The notes beneath the pieces were generated by a model, which was given only the letters and a program-made list of their open reading frames with translations, made no database searches and was not told where the DNA came from. Positions 8,471 through 17,445 of a DNA stretch of 64,000 nt are shown here, piece by piece (position 1 is the first letter of the stretch; every line of letters starts with the position of its first letter). Source of the stretch: DATBLE01 sp963719325 (lineage in GTDB: Bacteria; Actinomycetota; Thermoleophilia; Gaiellales; Gaiellaceae). The stretch is from contig CAVRBW010000026.1 of NCBI GenBank assembly GCA_963719325.1, positions 34,451-98,450 on the forward strand, written 5' to 3'. The position numbers and the translations under genes were made by a program.

Positions 8471-9450
8471 AGGTCGACCTCGGCTTCGACCAGGGTGGGC
8501 GCCTCTTCGAGCGAGACCTTCTCGATGCGGCGCTTGCGCAAGACCGGGTTGACGGTCTCGTTCAGCCCCTCGCCGAGCAGGGTCAGGCCGGTGACGAGCA
8601 GGACGATCGCCAGCCCCGGGAAGAGGCCCGTCCACCAGATCCCGGAGCTCGCATCCGAGACCGCGCGCTGGATGTCGTACCCCCACTCCGCGGCTTCCGT
8701 CGGCTGGATCCCGTACCCGAGGAACCCGAGGCCGGCGAGCGTGAGGATCGCGTCCGCCGCGTTGAGCGTCGCGATCACCGGCACGTTCTGGACGACGTTG
8801 AAGAAGACGTACCGCCGCATGATCGTGAACGGCTTCGCGCCCAGCGCGCGAGCGGCCTCGACGAACGGCTCCTCCCGCACGCTGATCACGTGGTTGCGGA
8901 CGACGCGGAAGTACTGGGGTATGTAGACGACGGTGATCGCGATCGCAGCTGTGAACACCCCCAGGCTCACGCTGCTGCCGATCAGGAAGGCGATCACGAT
9001 CGCGAGCAGCAAGGGCGGGAAGGCGAAGAGCGCGTCCATGAGCAGGACGAGCAGCCGGTCGAGCGGCCCCGAGAAGTAGCCGGAGATCAGCCCGAGCGGA
9101 ACGCCGACCGCCAACCCGAAGACGAGCGCGAGCGCAACCACTTCGAGCTCGGTCTGCGCGCCCCAGACCACGCGCGAGAGGACATCGGTGGACTGGACGG
9201 TCGTGCCCATCAGGTGGTCGGACGAGGGGCCGGCGAGCTGGGCGAAGCGCCGTCCGTGCTCGCGATACTGGTCGAACCTGTAGGGAGCGATCAGCGGCGC
9301 GAAGATCGCGAGCACCGCGAAGAAGAGCGTGGACCCGACGCCGATCCAGAGCATCGCCCGCGCGAGACCGCGGGCCTCCGAGATCGGCAGGAGCGCCCTG
9401 CGCAGGCCGGGAAGGCGCGCAGTGCGCGGCGCCTGCGTCACCGCAGCCAT
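8467..9450 (-). CDS. dppC: Oligopeptide/dipeptide ABC transporter permease (DppC/OppC type)
   Basis: The second inner-membrane permease, 327 residues. An N-terminal membrane helix (MLWIGVGSTLFFAVLAIFAP) is followed by the OppC-type segment with HLMGTTVQSTDVLSRVVWGA, then about five more helices. The EAA-loop motif EAARALGAKPFTIMRRYV couples to the ATPases. The C-terminal tail is soluble. ATG 9450 shares its G with the TGA of the upstream permease gene (TGATG), so the two are translated in tandem. Standard length and order for the family. Confidence 0.93.
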   Translation of the reverse strand: MAAVTQAPRTARLPGLRRALLPISEARGLARAMLWIGVGSTLFFAVLAIFAPLIAPYRFDQYREHGRRFAQLAGPSSDHLMGTTVQSTDVLSRVVWGAQTELEVVALALVFGLAVGVPLGLISGYFSGPLDRLLVLLMDALFAFPPLLLAIVIAFLIGSSVSLGVFTAAIAITVVYIPQYFRVVRNHVISVREEPFVEAARALGAKPFTIMRRYVFFNVVQNVPVIATLNAADAILTLAGLGFLGYGIQPTEAAEWGYDIQRAVSDASSGIWWTGLFPGLAIVLLVTGLTLLGEGLNETVNPVLRKRRIEKVSLEEAPTLVEAEVDL

Positions 9451-10478
9451 CAGTACCGGATCCTCGGGTCGATGAATGCGTTCACGAAGTCGATGACCAC
9501 GCTGACGACGACGACGACCAGGGCGAAGACCACGATGATGCCCTGCACGGCGGCGTAGTCGCGATTCTGGAGGTAGAAGATCAGCTCGTGGCCGAGCCCT
9601 GGCCAGTTGAAGGTCGTCTCGGTGAGCACGGCACCCGAGAGCAGGAGCGCCATCTGCAGTCCGACAACGGTGATCACGGGTACAAGGGCGTTACGGAAGG
9701 CGTGGCGGTAGACGACCGCCCGCTCCGGGATGCCCCGCGCGCGGGCGGCCTCGATGTAGTCGTCCTTCAGCGTTCTGATCACGTTCACCCGGACCAGCCG
9801 GATGAAGATGCCGCCGATCACCAGGCCGAGCGTGGTCGCGGGCAGGATCAGGTGCTTGAAGATGTCCCAGAAGGCGCTCCAGTCGCCGTCGATCAGGGCA
9901 TCGAGGAGATAGATGTTCGTGTGCGTCTGAAGCGTCGCCTGCGTGATCGGGCTGGCCTGGTCGGAGGTCGGCAGCACGCCGAGGAACGATCCGAAGAACA
10001 GCTGCGCCAGGAAGCCGAGGAAGAAGACCGGCATCGCGTAGATGACGATCCCGAACAGGCGGCCGCCGACGTCGATGGCGGTGTCCCGGAACCGGCCGGC
10101 GATCAGCCCGATCGAAACCCCCACGAACACGGCGACGAACATCGCCGCGACCGTCAGCTCGAGGGTGGCTGCGCCGTTCTCCGCGATGATGTCCCGAACC
10201 GGCCGGCGGTCCGTGATCGTCGTGCCGAAGTTGCCGCGGAGGATGTCCCACAGGTAGTTGCCGTACTGCTCGTACAGCGGCTTGTCGAAGCCGAGCTGCT
10301 TCGTGATGTCCTCGACCACCGACGGCGGCACCTTCCCCCCGAGCGCCGCCGAGATCGGGTTGCCCGGCGCGACCCGCATGAGCAGGAAGACGAGCGTCAG
10401 GAGGATGAGCACCATCGGCAGGACGAGCGCGAGGCGCGTCAGCAGATAGGACTTGAGGGATGTCCCCTGGCCGGCCAT
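9450..10478 (-). CDS. dppB: Oligopeptide/dipeptide ABC transporter permease (DppB/OppB type)
   Basis: The first inner-membrane permease, 342 residues. It starts with a short cytosolic stretch, then the classic helix LALVLPMVLILLTLVFLLMR with VAPGNPISA, the OppB hallmark. The EAA loop is EAARARGIPERAVVYRHAF. About six membrane helices are visible and the protein ends in the usual FVNAFIDPRIRY. It is separated from the substrate-binding protein gene by 52 bp that hold a strong hairpin, which may lower expression of the membrane genes relative to the binding protein. Confidence 0.93.
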   Translation of the reverse strand: MAGQGTSLKSYLLTRLALVLPMVLILLTLVFLLMRVAPGNPISAALGGKVPPSVVEDITKQLGFDKPLYEQYGNYLWDILRGNFGTTITDRRPVRDIIAENGAATLELTVAAMFVAVFVGVSIGLIAGRFRDTAIDVGGRLFGIVIYAMPVFFLGFLAQLFFGSFLGVLPTSDQASPITQATLQTHTNIYLLDALIDGDWSAFWDIFKHLILPATTLGLVIGGIFIRLVRVNVIRTLKDDYIEAARARGIPERAVVYRHAFRNALVPVITVVGLQMALLLSGAVLTETTFNWPGLGHELIFYLQNRDYAAVQGIIVVFALVVVVVSVVIDFVNAFIDPRIRY

Positions 10479-10484
10479 CAGAAC

Positions 10485-10529
10485 GGGAGCGCCCGGGCGC
10501 GCGCAGCGCGCGCCCGGGCATCCGCTCCC
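10485..10529 (-). terminator. Strong hairpin between binding-protein and permease genes
   Basis: Positions 10491-10504 (gcccgggcgcgcgc) and 10506-10519 form a perfect 14-bp inverted repeat. An outer gggagc/gctccc pair is at 10485-10490 and 10524-10529. There is no T tract, so it may act as an attenuator or mRNA-stabilising 3' end rather than a full terminator. Such hairpins after binding-protein genes commonly set their higher expression. Confidence 0.6.
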
Positions 10530-10530
10530 A

Positions 10531-12102
10531 CTACTTCGACAGCAGCCAGAAGCGCATGATGAAGGTCGGATCGAGCGTCGAGTCGATCCCCTTCACGTTG
10601 CCCTTGGAGACGGCGATCATCGCCCCCTGATAGTAGGGGATGATCGGGGCGTCCTTGGCGGCGATAACCTGAGCCTGCCTGACGATTCCCAGGCGGGCAG
10701 GAAGCGACTTCGTGCCCTGCTCCCGCTTCAGCAGACCGTCCATCTTCGGGTTCTTGTAGTTGTTCGAGGTGAAGTTGCTGCCCGATGCGTAGAACGGCAG
10801 CAGGTAGTTCTCGGCATCGACGTAGTCGGGAAACCAGCCGAGCTGGAACGCGCCGTACTGCTTGCCGAGTGCGTCCGAGTACTGCGCCCACTCTGCCGAC
10901 TTCAGCGTCACCTTGAACAGGCCGCTCGCCTGGAGGGCCCGCTGAATCTCGGCGAACTCGTCGGCCGACGAGTCGCCGTAGTGCGTCGGCGTGTACCAGA
11001 GCTCGAGCGAGACAGGCGTCGCGACGCCGGCCTTCGTCAGCGCCGCCTTCGCCTTCGCGACGTTCGGCGACTTGCCGTATTGCTCTGCAAAGGCATCGAC
11101 GTGTCCCGGCAAGCCGGCGGGGACCATCGAGTACAGCGGCGTAACCAGACCGTGGTAGACGCGGCTCGCGATCGTCGCCCGCGGCATCAGGTACGCGATC
11201 GCCTGTCGCACGGCCGGGTTGTCGGTCGGAGCGATCTTGGTGTTCAGCACGAGGTACCTGATCAGGGCGCCGCTTCCCTTGTGGACCTTGATCCCACTCG
11301 ACTTCTGGAGCGAGAGCAGCTCCGTCGGCGTGAAGTCGCGGAACGCCATGTCGATGTCCCCGCGCTGGAGAGCGAGCTTCATCGTCGACGACTTCGAGTA
11401 GTACCGGATGATCACCTGGTCGCTCTTGGGCGCCTTGCCCCAGTAGCCGTCGAACTTCGAGAGCAGCGCCTGCTGACCGTGCTGGTACTTCGCGAGCGTG
11501 TACGGGCCGGTCCCGACCTGGCTCTCCGAGTTCGCGCGGATCTTGTCGAACGGGTAGAGCGACTTGGGCACGATCTGAGCCGCACCCGTCGTGAGGATGC
11601 TCGGCCAGGTCGCTTGCGGCGTCTTCAGGTGGAAGGTGACGCCGTACTTTCCGTTCGCGATGATGCTCTTCATGTTGCTGAGCAGCGTGTAGATCCCCGA
11701 GGGGTCCTTGATCTTGACGACGCGGTCGAACGACCACTTCACGTCGGCGGAGGTCATCTCCTCGCCGTTGTGGAACTTGACCCCCTTGCGGAGCGTGCAC
11801 GCGAACGTCTTGAGATTGCCCTTGAAGCCGCAGCTCGTCGCGAGCACGGGATGGGGCGTCAGGCCCCCCGGCCCCGCCTCGAGCAGGTGCTGGAAGATCG
11901 AGTAGTCGAGCGTGGCCGAGCCGAAGTCGTAGTTTCCGGCCGGATCGATGTTCGTCACGCTGTCGGTCGTGCCGTCGATGAGCACCGACGCCTTCGCACG
12001 ATCACTCCGTGCGTACGCGGCGGCTGCGATTCCCCCGACGACGAGGAGCCCGAGGGCGACGAGAACCGCCGTCCTCTGCCAGCCCATTTTTCTGCTCTGC
12101 AT
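10531..12102 (-). CDS. dppA: Peptide ABC transporter substrate-binding protein (SBP_bac_5)
   Basis: A secreted or anchored binding protein of 523 residues that captures peptides for the importer. Basic start MQSRKMGWQR, hydrophobic segment TAVLVALGLLVVGGIAAAAYA, then the mature domain. Family features include VTNIDPAGNYDFGSATLDYS, VKFHNGEEMTSADVKWSFDR and QVGTGPYTLAKYQ. No lipobox cysteine is visible, so it may stay attached by its signal helix. ATG 12102 is preferred over an upstream in-frame Met at 12144 because a purine-rich site (aaggggacc) lies just before it. A sigma70-like promoter and a palindrome lie upstream at 12117-12163. Confidence 0.92.
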   Translation of the reverse strand: MQSRKMGWQRTAVLVALGLLVVGGIAAAAYARSDRAKASVLIDGTTDSVTNIDPAGNYDFGSATLDYSIFQHLLEAGPGGLTPHPVLATSCGFKGNLKTFACTLRKGVKFHNGEEMTSADVKWSFDRVVKIKDPSGIYTLLSNMKSIIANGKYGVTFHLKTPQATWPSILTTGAAQIVPKSLYPFDKIRANSESQVGTGPYTLAKYQHGQQALLSKFDGYWGKAPKSDQVIIRYYSKSSTMKLALQRGDIDMAFRDFTPTELLSLQKSSGIKVHKGSGALIRYLVLNTKIAPTDNPAVRQAIAYLMPRATIASRVYHGLVTPLYSMVPAGLPGHVDAFAEQYGKSPNVAKAKAALTKAGVATPVSLELWYTPTHYGDSSADEFAEIQRALQASGLFKVTLKSAEWAQYSDALGKQYGAFQLGWFPDYVDAENYLLPFYASGSNFTSNNYKNPKMDGLLKREQGTKSLPARLGIVRQAQVIAAKDAPIIPYYQGAMIAVSKGNVKGIDSTLDPTFIMRFWLLSK

Positions 12103-12116
12103 ATGTGGTCCCCTTC

Positions 12117-12130
12117 GGTTGTTGACAACC
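12117..12130. promoter_or_regulatory. Operator-like palindrome in the dpp leader
   Basis: ggttgttgacaacc is a palindrome with 6-bp arms and a 2-nt centre. It covers the predicted transcription start of the dpp operon (minus strand), a usual place for a repressor site. The regulator is unknown. Confidence 0.4.
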
Positions 12131-12134
12131 CGCG

Positions 12135-12163
12135 AGTATGACACCGGCGTCTCTCTCCCTCAA
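12135..12163 (-). promoter_or_regulatory. Predicted sigma70-like promoter of the dpp operon
   Basis: On the minus strand TTGAGG (12163-12158) is followed after 17 nt by CATACT (12140-12135). This puts the transcription start inside the ggttgtcaacaacc palindrome, about 25 nt before the dppA start codon. It overlaps nothing but the spacer after the small lipoprotein gene. Confidence 0.5.
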
Positions 12164-12167
12164 CGAC

Positions 12168-12515
12168 CTAAGACGCCTGTTCGAGCGCTTTGTTGACGGA
12201 TCGGGCGAGGTCCGCCGGCAGGAGATCCACCAGCGCTGCCCGCCTGCTCGGAGAGAGAGCTCGGCGCAGCGACTGCCCGAGCGCCTCCGGGTCGCAGCCA
12301 CCCGCTTCGAACCGGCCGAGTCCGTCCCGGAAGCTCAGGTACGACATGTCCGCCGGGTAGACCTCGCCGGCGTAGTGGCGAACCATCGAGTCCGCCCGCT
12401 CGGCGAGCCAGCCCGCCTCGCGGCCGCACTCGGCATCCGACCAGCCTGAGCGACCGCCTCCGCAGCCCGCGAGGACCACCGCGCCGAGCAACACCGCGGT
12501 CGCGAGCCGGTTCAC
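12168..12515 (-). CDS. Small putative lipoprotein, unknown function
   Basis: 115 residues. It begins MNRLATAVLLGAVVLAGCGG, a lipoprotein signal with lipobox LAGC and modified Cys at about residue 18. The mature part is about 95 residues, with further cysteines (SDAECGREAG and AGGCDPEAL) that could pair, and an amphipathic helical C-terminus. It belongs to no family I recognise. It lies between the sigma factor gene and the dpp operon on the same strand and probably has its own promoter. Confidence 0.7.
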   Translation of the reverse strand: MNRLATAVLLGAVVLAGCGGGRSGWSDAECGREAGWLAERADSMVRHYAGEVYPADMSYLSFRDGLGRFEAGGCDPEALGQSLRRALSPSRRAALVDLLPADLARSVNKALEQAS

Positions 12516-12554
12516 CAGCCCAGGCTACCCAGGCAGAGGCCCTGAGGCATCGCC

Positions 12555-12581
12555 GCCGTGCCCGACATGTGCGGGCACGGC
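12555..12581 (-). terminator. Hairpin downstream of the sigma factor gene
   Basis: gccgtgcccg (12555-12564) and cgggcacggc (12572-12581) form a perfect 10-bp stem with a 7-nt loop. It lies about 80 bp beyond the sigma gene stop. There is no clear T tract, as is common in GC-rich actinobacteria. Confidence 0.5.
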
Positions 12582-12662
12582 ACAGTCAGGTTCGCCGCGA
12601 GACGAGCAACCCCCGCGAAGTCGACGGCTACGGCGCAGCCGCAGCCGGACTTCGAGGGGTAG

Positions 12663-13730
12663 TTAGGCCGCGACCGACTGGAGGTCGCGCAGCGCGGCGA
12701 GGCGTGCGAGCGCCTGGCCCTCGAGCTGACGGACGCGCTCGCGCGTCAGATCGAGCTCGTGCCCGATCGCCTCGAGCGTCCACGGCTCGCCCTCGAAGCC
12801 GAACCGCAGCTCGAGGATCCGCCGCTCGCGCTCCGGCAGCGCGTCCAGCGCCTTCCGGACGCCCTGGCGGCGCAACGACTCCTCGGCCTCGTCGAACGGA
12901 TCCGCGGCCTCGCGGTCGGCGAAGAGGTCGCCGAGCTCGCCTTCGTCGTCCGCGCCGACCGTCTGGTTCAGCGAAACCGACGCGTGCGCCGCGGACAGCG
13001 CCTCGTCGACGTGCTGAATCGGCAGGCCGGTCGCCTCTGCCAGCTCGAGCTTCGTCGCCTCGCGGCCGAGCTCGACCTCGAGCCGGCGAGCGGCCCGGCC
13101 GAGCTTCTGCTGCCGCTCGACGACGTGGACGGGCACGCGGATCGTGCGCGCGTGGTTGGCGACGGCACGCTGCACCGACTGCCTGATCCACCAGGTGGCG
13201 TACGTCGAGAACTTGTAGCCCCGGCGCCAGTCGAACTTCTCGACCGCCCGGTTCAGTCCGAGCGTGCCTTCCTGGATCAGGTCCAGGAACGGCACTCCCA
13301 GGCCGCGGTAGCCCTTCGCGATCGACACGACCAGCCGGAGGTTCGACTCGATCATCCGGCGCTTCGCGGTCGGGTCGCCACGCTCGATCGCCTTCGCGAG
13401 GTACACCTCCTCGGCCGCGGTCAGCAGCTTGTGGCGGCCGACGTCGGCGAGGAACAGCTGCAGGCTGTCGGCGGCGCCGCTGACGGGCCCGGCCTGGTAG
13501 GTGGCGGCAGGCGTGACCGGCTCCGCCTCTTCTACGACAGGCTTGCCGACCTCGAGCCCGATCGTCTCGAGCTCGCGCGCGAACTGCTCGACCTCGTCGT
13601 CGGCGAGGTCGTGCTCCAGCGCGAACGCCTCGAGCTCCGCCGGCTCTACGAAACCGCGCTCTTCCGCGCCCTCGATGAGCAGGCGAGCCTGATCGCTTTC
13701 CAGCAACTCGTTCATCTGATTTTGCGTCAA
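12663..13730 (-). CDS. sigA: RNA polymerase sigma factor, SigA/RpoD family
   Basis: A primary-type sigma factor, about 355 residues. Region 1.2 (SLQLFLADVGRHKLLTAAEE) is followed by region 2 with NLRLVVSIAKGYRGLGVPF, LIQEGTLGLNRAVEKFDWRR and YKFSTYATWWIRQSVQRA, which bind core enzyme and the -10 element. Region 3 follows, then region 4 with LEAIGHELDLTRERVRQLEG, which reads the -35. The acidic N-terminus is shorter than in long RpoD proteins, so it could be a HrdB-like or SigB-like paralogue; another primary sigma may exist elsewhere. The start is TTG 13730, or ATG 13715 five codons later (MNELLESDQ). A purine-rich stretch (aggaaagg) lies upstream of both. Confidence 0.88.
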   Translation of the reverse strand: MTQNQMNELLESDQARLLIEGAEERGFVEPAELEAFALEHDLADDEVEQFARELETIGLEVGKPVVEEAEPVTPAATYQAGPVSGAADSLQLFLADVGRHKLLTAAEEVYLAKAIERGDPTAKRRMIESNLRLVVSIAKGYRGLGVPFLDLIQEGTLGLNRAVEKFDWRRGYKFSTYATWWIRQSVQRAVANHARTIRVPVHVVERQQKLGRAARRLEVELGREATKLELAEATGLPIQHVDEALSAAHASVSLNQTVGADDEGELGDLFADREAADPFDEAEESLRRQGVRKALDALPERERRILELRFGFEGEPWTLEAIGHELDLTRERVRQLEGQALARLAALRDLQSVAA

Positions 13731-13952
13731 GTGGCTCTCGTAGTCCTTTCCTGTCAGCTCAGAACGGATTCCCCAAACTTTCTTACCCTAACGGGCTTCT
13801 CCTTGGCTTTCCAGGATGAAGCGATCCCGTTACGGGTCTGTGAAGAAACCAACGCGATGCCGTTAATTCCTATTCCGTCACGCCGCTTTCCTTGGTTTCC
13901 ATGACGTTCTTCCCTCGCAAAGGTTTGCAGGTTCGCGAACACGCCGTGGTGA

Positions 13953-16583
13953 CTACTTCCGCCCCCGCCTCCGTGGCTTCGCCGGGCCCTTCGCGCGCCG
14001 CTCGGCCAGGAGCTCCACGGCCCGGTCGAGCGTCAGCGCCTCGACCGAATCGCCGCTGCGAAGGCTCGCGTTCGTCTCTCCGTCGGTCGCATAGGGACCA
14101 AATCGGCCTTCTTTGACCACAACTGGGCGCCCGGACGAGGGATCTTGGCCCAGCTCGCGCAGCGGCGCCCGAGCCGTTCCGCGGCCGCGCCGCGGCTTCG
14201 GAGCGGCCAGCAGCGCGAGCGCCTCGTCGAGCGAGATCGTGAAGAGCTGCTCCTCGGACTCGAGCGACCGGGTCTCCGTCCCCTTCTCGACGTACGGGCC
14301 GTAGCGCCCGTTGCGGGCGAGCACCTGCTCGCCGTCCGGCGCCTGGCCCACGGCGCGCGGCAGCGAAAGCAGGCGAAGCCCCTCCTCCAGCGAGACGGTC
14401 TCGGGCGACATGGACGCGAACAGCGAAGCCGTCCGCGGCTTCTCGGTCGTCCCCTCCGGCAGCTCCTCGGTCACGTACGGTCCATAGCGTCCGGTGCGAA
14501 CCGCGATCGGGCGCCCGGTCTCCGGATCCGCGCCCAGGACGCGGCCGTCGCCCGGCCGCGACAGGAGCTCCTCCGCGCGTTCGGCCGTGAGCTCGTCGGG
14601 GACGACGTCCTCGGGGAGCGAGGCGCGTTCCTCTCCCCGCTCGAGATACGGCCCGTAGCGGCCGACCCGCACGACGATGTCGCTGCGCGGGATCTCGATC
14701 GAGTTGATCGCCCGCGCGTCGATCTCGTCGAGATGCTCGGTGACCAGGGCGTGCAGCCCCGGCTCGCCGTTCTGGCCACGGTAGAAGCGCGTCAGCCAGT
14801 CGATTCGCTGCTCCTCGCCGGCGGCGATCCGGTCGAGGTCGTCCTCCATTCGAGCAGTGAAGCTGTAGTCGACCAGGCGCTCGTAGTGCTCCTCGAGCAG
14901 CTGCGTGACCGCGAAGGCGAGGAAGGTGGGGACGAGCGCGGAGCCCCGCTTGACCACGTAGCCGCGGTCGACGATCGTCGAGAGGATCGAGGCGTAGGTG
15001 GACGGGCGCCCGATGCCGCGATCTTCGAGCGCCTTGACGAGCGTGGCCTCGGTGTACCGCGCCGGCGGAGACGTCTCGTGGCCCTGGGGCTCGAGCGACA
15101 CGACCTCGACCGGGTCACGCGGCTTCAGCTGCGGCAGCCGCCGTTGCTCGTCGTCTCCAGCCTCGTCGTCACGGCCCTCCTCGTATGCGGCCAGGAAGCC
15201 GGGGAACGTGATCACCGTCCCGCTGGCGCCGAACTCCGAATCCTCGCCCTTCCTCGACGTCGCCCCGAGCCGGAGCGAGACGGTCTGTCCCCGCGCGTCT
15301 GCCATCTGCGAGGCGACCGTGCGCATCCAGATCAGCTCGTACAGCGCCTGCTCGTCGCGATCGAGCTGGCTGCGCACCTCGTCCGGGAGCCTGAAGCGCT
15401 CGCCGGCGGGCCGGATCGCCTCGTGCGCCTCCTGGGCGTTCTTGACCTTCCGGTCGTACTGTCTCGGCGACGCGGGGACGTAGTCGGCGCCGTAGAGCTC
15501 CCGGGCCTGGTCGCGAGCGGCGTTCAGGGCGGTCTCGGAGAGCGTCGTCGAGTCGGTGCGCATGTAGGTGATGTAGCCGCGCTCGTACAGGCGCTGCGCG
15601 ACGCGCATGGTCGTCTGCGCCGAGAAGCGAAGCTTGCGTGCGCCTTCCTGCTGGAGCGTCGAGGTCATGAACGGCGGCGCAGGCCGGCGCGTGTACGGCT
15701 TCTCGTCGACGGAGCGGACCGCGAATGCGGCGCCGCCGAGCCGATCGACGAGACCTCTCGCCTCGGCCTCGTCCAGCTGTCGTACGTCGGCCTTCAGCGT
15801 GCCGTCGGGGCCGAAGTCGCGGCCCTGCGCGATGCGCTTGCCGTCGAGCGCCACGAGCCGCGCGGTGAACCGGCCAGGGGCGCCGCTGGCGCCCCGGTTT
15901 TCCAGCCGGGCGTCGCCGGCTTTGCCGGCGGCGCTTCCAGCCCCGGGGTCGAACAGGCCCTCGATGTCCCAGTAGGCCGAGGAGACGAACGCCATCCGCT
16001 CGCGCTCTCGCTGGACGACGAGCCGAGTCGCGACGGATTGCACGCGTCCCGCCGAGAGCCGCGGCAGCACCTTCTTCCAGAGCACGGGCGAGACCTCGTA
16101 GCCGTACAGACGGTCGAGGATGCGCCGAGTCTCCTGGGAGTCGACCAGCCGCTCGTCCACGGGCCGGGGATTGTCGAGCGCCTCCTCGATCGCCTGGCGG
16201 GTGATCTCGTGGAAGACCATGCGCCGGACCGGCACCTTCGGCTTCAGCTCCTGAAGCAGGTGCCAGGCGATCGCCTCGCCCTCCCGGTCTTCGTCCGTCG
16301 CGAGCAGGAGCTCGTCCGCGTCCTTCAGCTTCCGCTTCAGCTCCGCGACGACACGCTTCTTGTCGGGGTCGACGACGTAGTACGGCTCGAAGCCCTCGTC
16401 GATGGCGACCCCGAGCACGCCGTACTTGGCCCGAGCCTCTTTCGGGATCTCGGAGGCGCGTTCGGGCAGGTCACGAATGTGACCGACGCTGGACTCGACC
16501 ATGAAGTCGGGCCCGAGGTACCCGGCGATGGTCTTCGCTTTCGCGGGAGACTCGACGATGACGAGCTTCTTAGTGCTCGCCAT
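13953..16583 (-). CDS. topA: DNA topoisomerase I
   Basis: A type IA topoisomerase that relaxes negatively supercoiled DNA, 876 residues. ATG 16583 is preceded by ggaaggtgg, a good ribosome site. It opens MASTKKLVIVESPAKAKTI (Toprim fold), with the acidic motif ATDEDREGEAIAWH. The catalytic tyrosine is in GYITYMRTDSTTL (Tyr340). The last third holds repeats of the type RTGRYGPYVTEEL and GRFGPYATDG, the Topo_C repeats of actinobacterial enzymes, and the end is basic (KPRRRGRK). Within the body an Ala/Gly-rich segment at about residues 215-245 is encoded by a palindrome-rich stretch that looks inserted. Confidence 0.96.
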   Translation of the reverse strand: MASTKKLVIVESPAKAKTIAGYLGPDFMVESSVGHIRDLPERASEIPKEARAKYGVLGVAIDEGFEPYYVVDPDKKRVVAELKRKLKDADELLLATDEDREGEAIAWHLLQELKPKVPVRRMVFHEITRQAIEEALDNPRPVDERLVDSQETRRILDRLYGYEVSPVLWKKVLPRLSAGRVQSVATRLVVQRERERMAFVSSAYWDIEGLFDPGAGSAAGKAGDARLENRGASGAPGRFTARLVALDGKRIAQGRDFGPDGTLKADVRQLDEAEARGLVDRLGGAAFAVRSVDEKPYTRRPAPPFMTSTLQQEGARKLRFSAQTTMRVAQRLYERGYITYMRTDSTTLSETALNAARDQARELYGADYVPASPRQYDRKVKNAQEAHEAIRPAGERFRLPDEVRSQLDRDEQALYELIWMRTVASQMADARGQTVSLRLGATSRKGEDSEFGASGTVITFPGFLAAYEEGRDDEAGDDEQRRLPQLKPRDPVEVVSLEPQGHETSPPARYTEATLVKALEDRGIGRPSTYASILSTIVDRGYVVKRGSALVPTFLAFAVTQLLEEHYERLVDYSFTARMEDDLDRIAAGEEQRIDWLTRFYRGQNGEPGLHALVTEHLDEIDARAINSIEIPRSDIVVRVGRYGPYLERGEERASLPEDVVPDELTAERAEELLSRPGDGRVLGADPETGRPIAVRTGRYGPYVTEELPEGTTEKPRTASLFASMSPETVSLEEGLRLLSLPRAVGQAPDGEQVLARNGRYGPYVEKGTETRSLESEEQLFTISLDEALALLAAPKPRRGRGTARAPLRELGQDPSSGRPVVVKEGRFGPYATDGETNASLRSGDSVEALTLDRAVELLAERRAKGPAKPRRRGRK
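15915..15929. repeat. Palindrome gccggctttgccggc inside topA
   Basis: A 6-bp-arm palindrome with a ttt centre. The reverse complement, gccggcaaagccggc, recurs between two ABC genes at 46097. It is surrounded by further short palindromes (15890-15950) that encode a low-complexity Ala/Gly/Arg stretch of topA. REP-like, in frame. Confidence 0.5.
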
Positions 16584-16832
16584 CGTGACCACCTTCCTGT
16601 CTGGCCGGTGAAAACCGAGCAGGCCAAGGACGCAGGGAGCCTTCGTACTCGAATGTACGGAGGCGACTGAGGACGCGGGCATGCGAAGCGTTTGCAGCCG
16701 GCCAGGCAGACAAGCGTGGTTGCGGTGGCGAGCACTTCATTCGGGGGGACACGTTAGCGCCGGGGGCGAACGTCACACCCCGGGTGTGCACACGCGTGAC
16801 GCCCGCGTTCGAAACCTGATACTGAACTCGGA

Positions 16833-17445
16833 ATGCCGTCGCCCGCGTACCACGCCGTCGCGTTCCTCTCCTGGCCGGTCATTCACGGCCTCTATCGGCT
16901 CGAGGCGCGAGGCCTGGAGCGCCTGCCGGCAAACGGGGGGTTCGTCCTGGCCGCGAACCACACCTCCAGCCTCGACCCGTGGCCGCTCGGGCTTCCGCTC
17001 TGGCCGAGGCGCCAGCTCTCCTTCATGGCCAAGGTCGAGCTGTTCAACCCCGTCCTCGCCCCGCTTCTGCGCGCGTGCGGGGCGTTCCCGGTCCGCCGCG
17101 GGGAGCGCGACGCGCAATCGATCGAGACCGCAGTCGCGATCTGCCGGACGGGGCGGGATCGTCGCGATGTTCCCGGAGGGCACGAGACAGACGAAGGGGT
17201 TGCGCAAGAAGTTCGAGCACCGGCCGCGAACCGGCTCGGCCCGCATCGCGCTCGCCGCCCGGGTGCCGCTCGTCCCTGCCGCAGTCAAGGGCACCGACGG
17301 CCTCTCGCGCCTGCGGAAGCTGCGGATCGCCTACGGTGACGCGGTTCCGGTCAGCGACCTCGAGGGATTGCCGATGCCCGAAGCCTCGCAAGCAGCGACC
17401 AGCCGGTTGATGGAGCGGATCTACGCGCTTCATTCAGCGCTGTGA
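16833..17445 (+). CDS. plsC: 1-acyl-sn-glycerol-3-phosphate acyltransferase (PlsC family), with one frameshift
   Basis: A membrane-associated acyltransferase making phosphatidic acid from lysophosphatidate. The first part from ATG 16833 (MPSPAYHAVAFLSWPVIHGL) contains the catalytic HX4D motif NHTSSLD (His43, Asp48). The second part, in another frame, carries the substrate motif VAMFPEGTRQTKGL and the final VPLVPAAVKGTD segment. A run of four g at 17150-17153 is the break: with three g the frame reads CRTGGIVAMFPEGTR without gap. This is probably an indel error or a recent mutation. The start sits 9 nt after a possible -10 (GATACT), so the mRNA may be almost leaderless. The stop overlaps the next gene. 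Confidence 0.85.

Noticed and set aside
13731..13952. A 62-residue minus-strand frame between topA and the sigma factor gene
   Set aside because: No ribosome site or family; the region is slightly lower in GC and more likely holds the sigma gene promoter, though no convincing -35/-10 pair was found.
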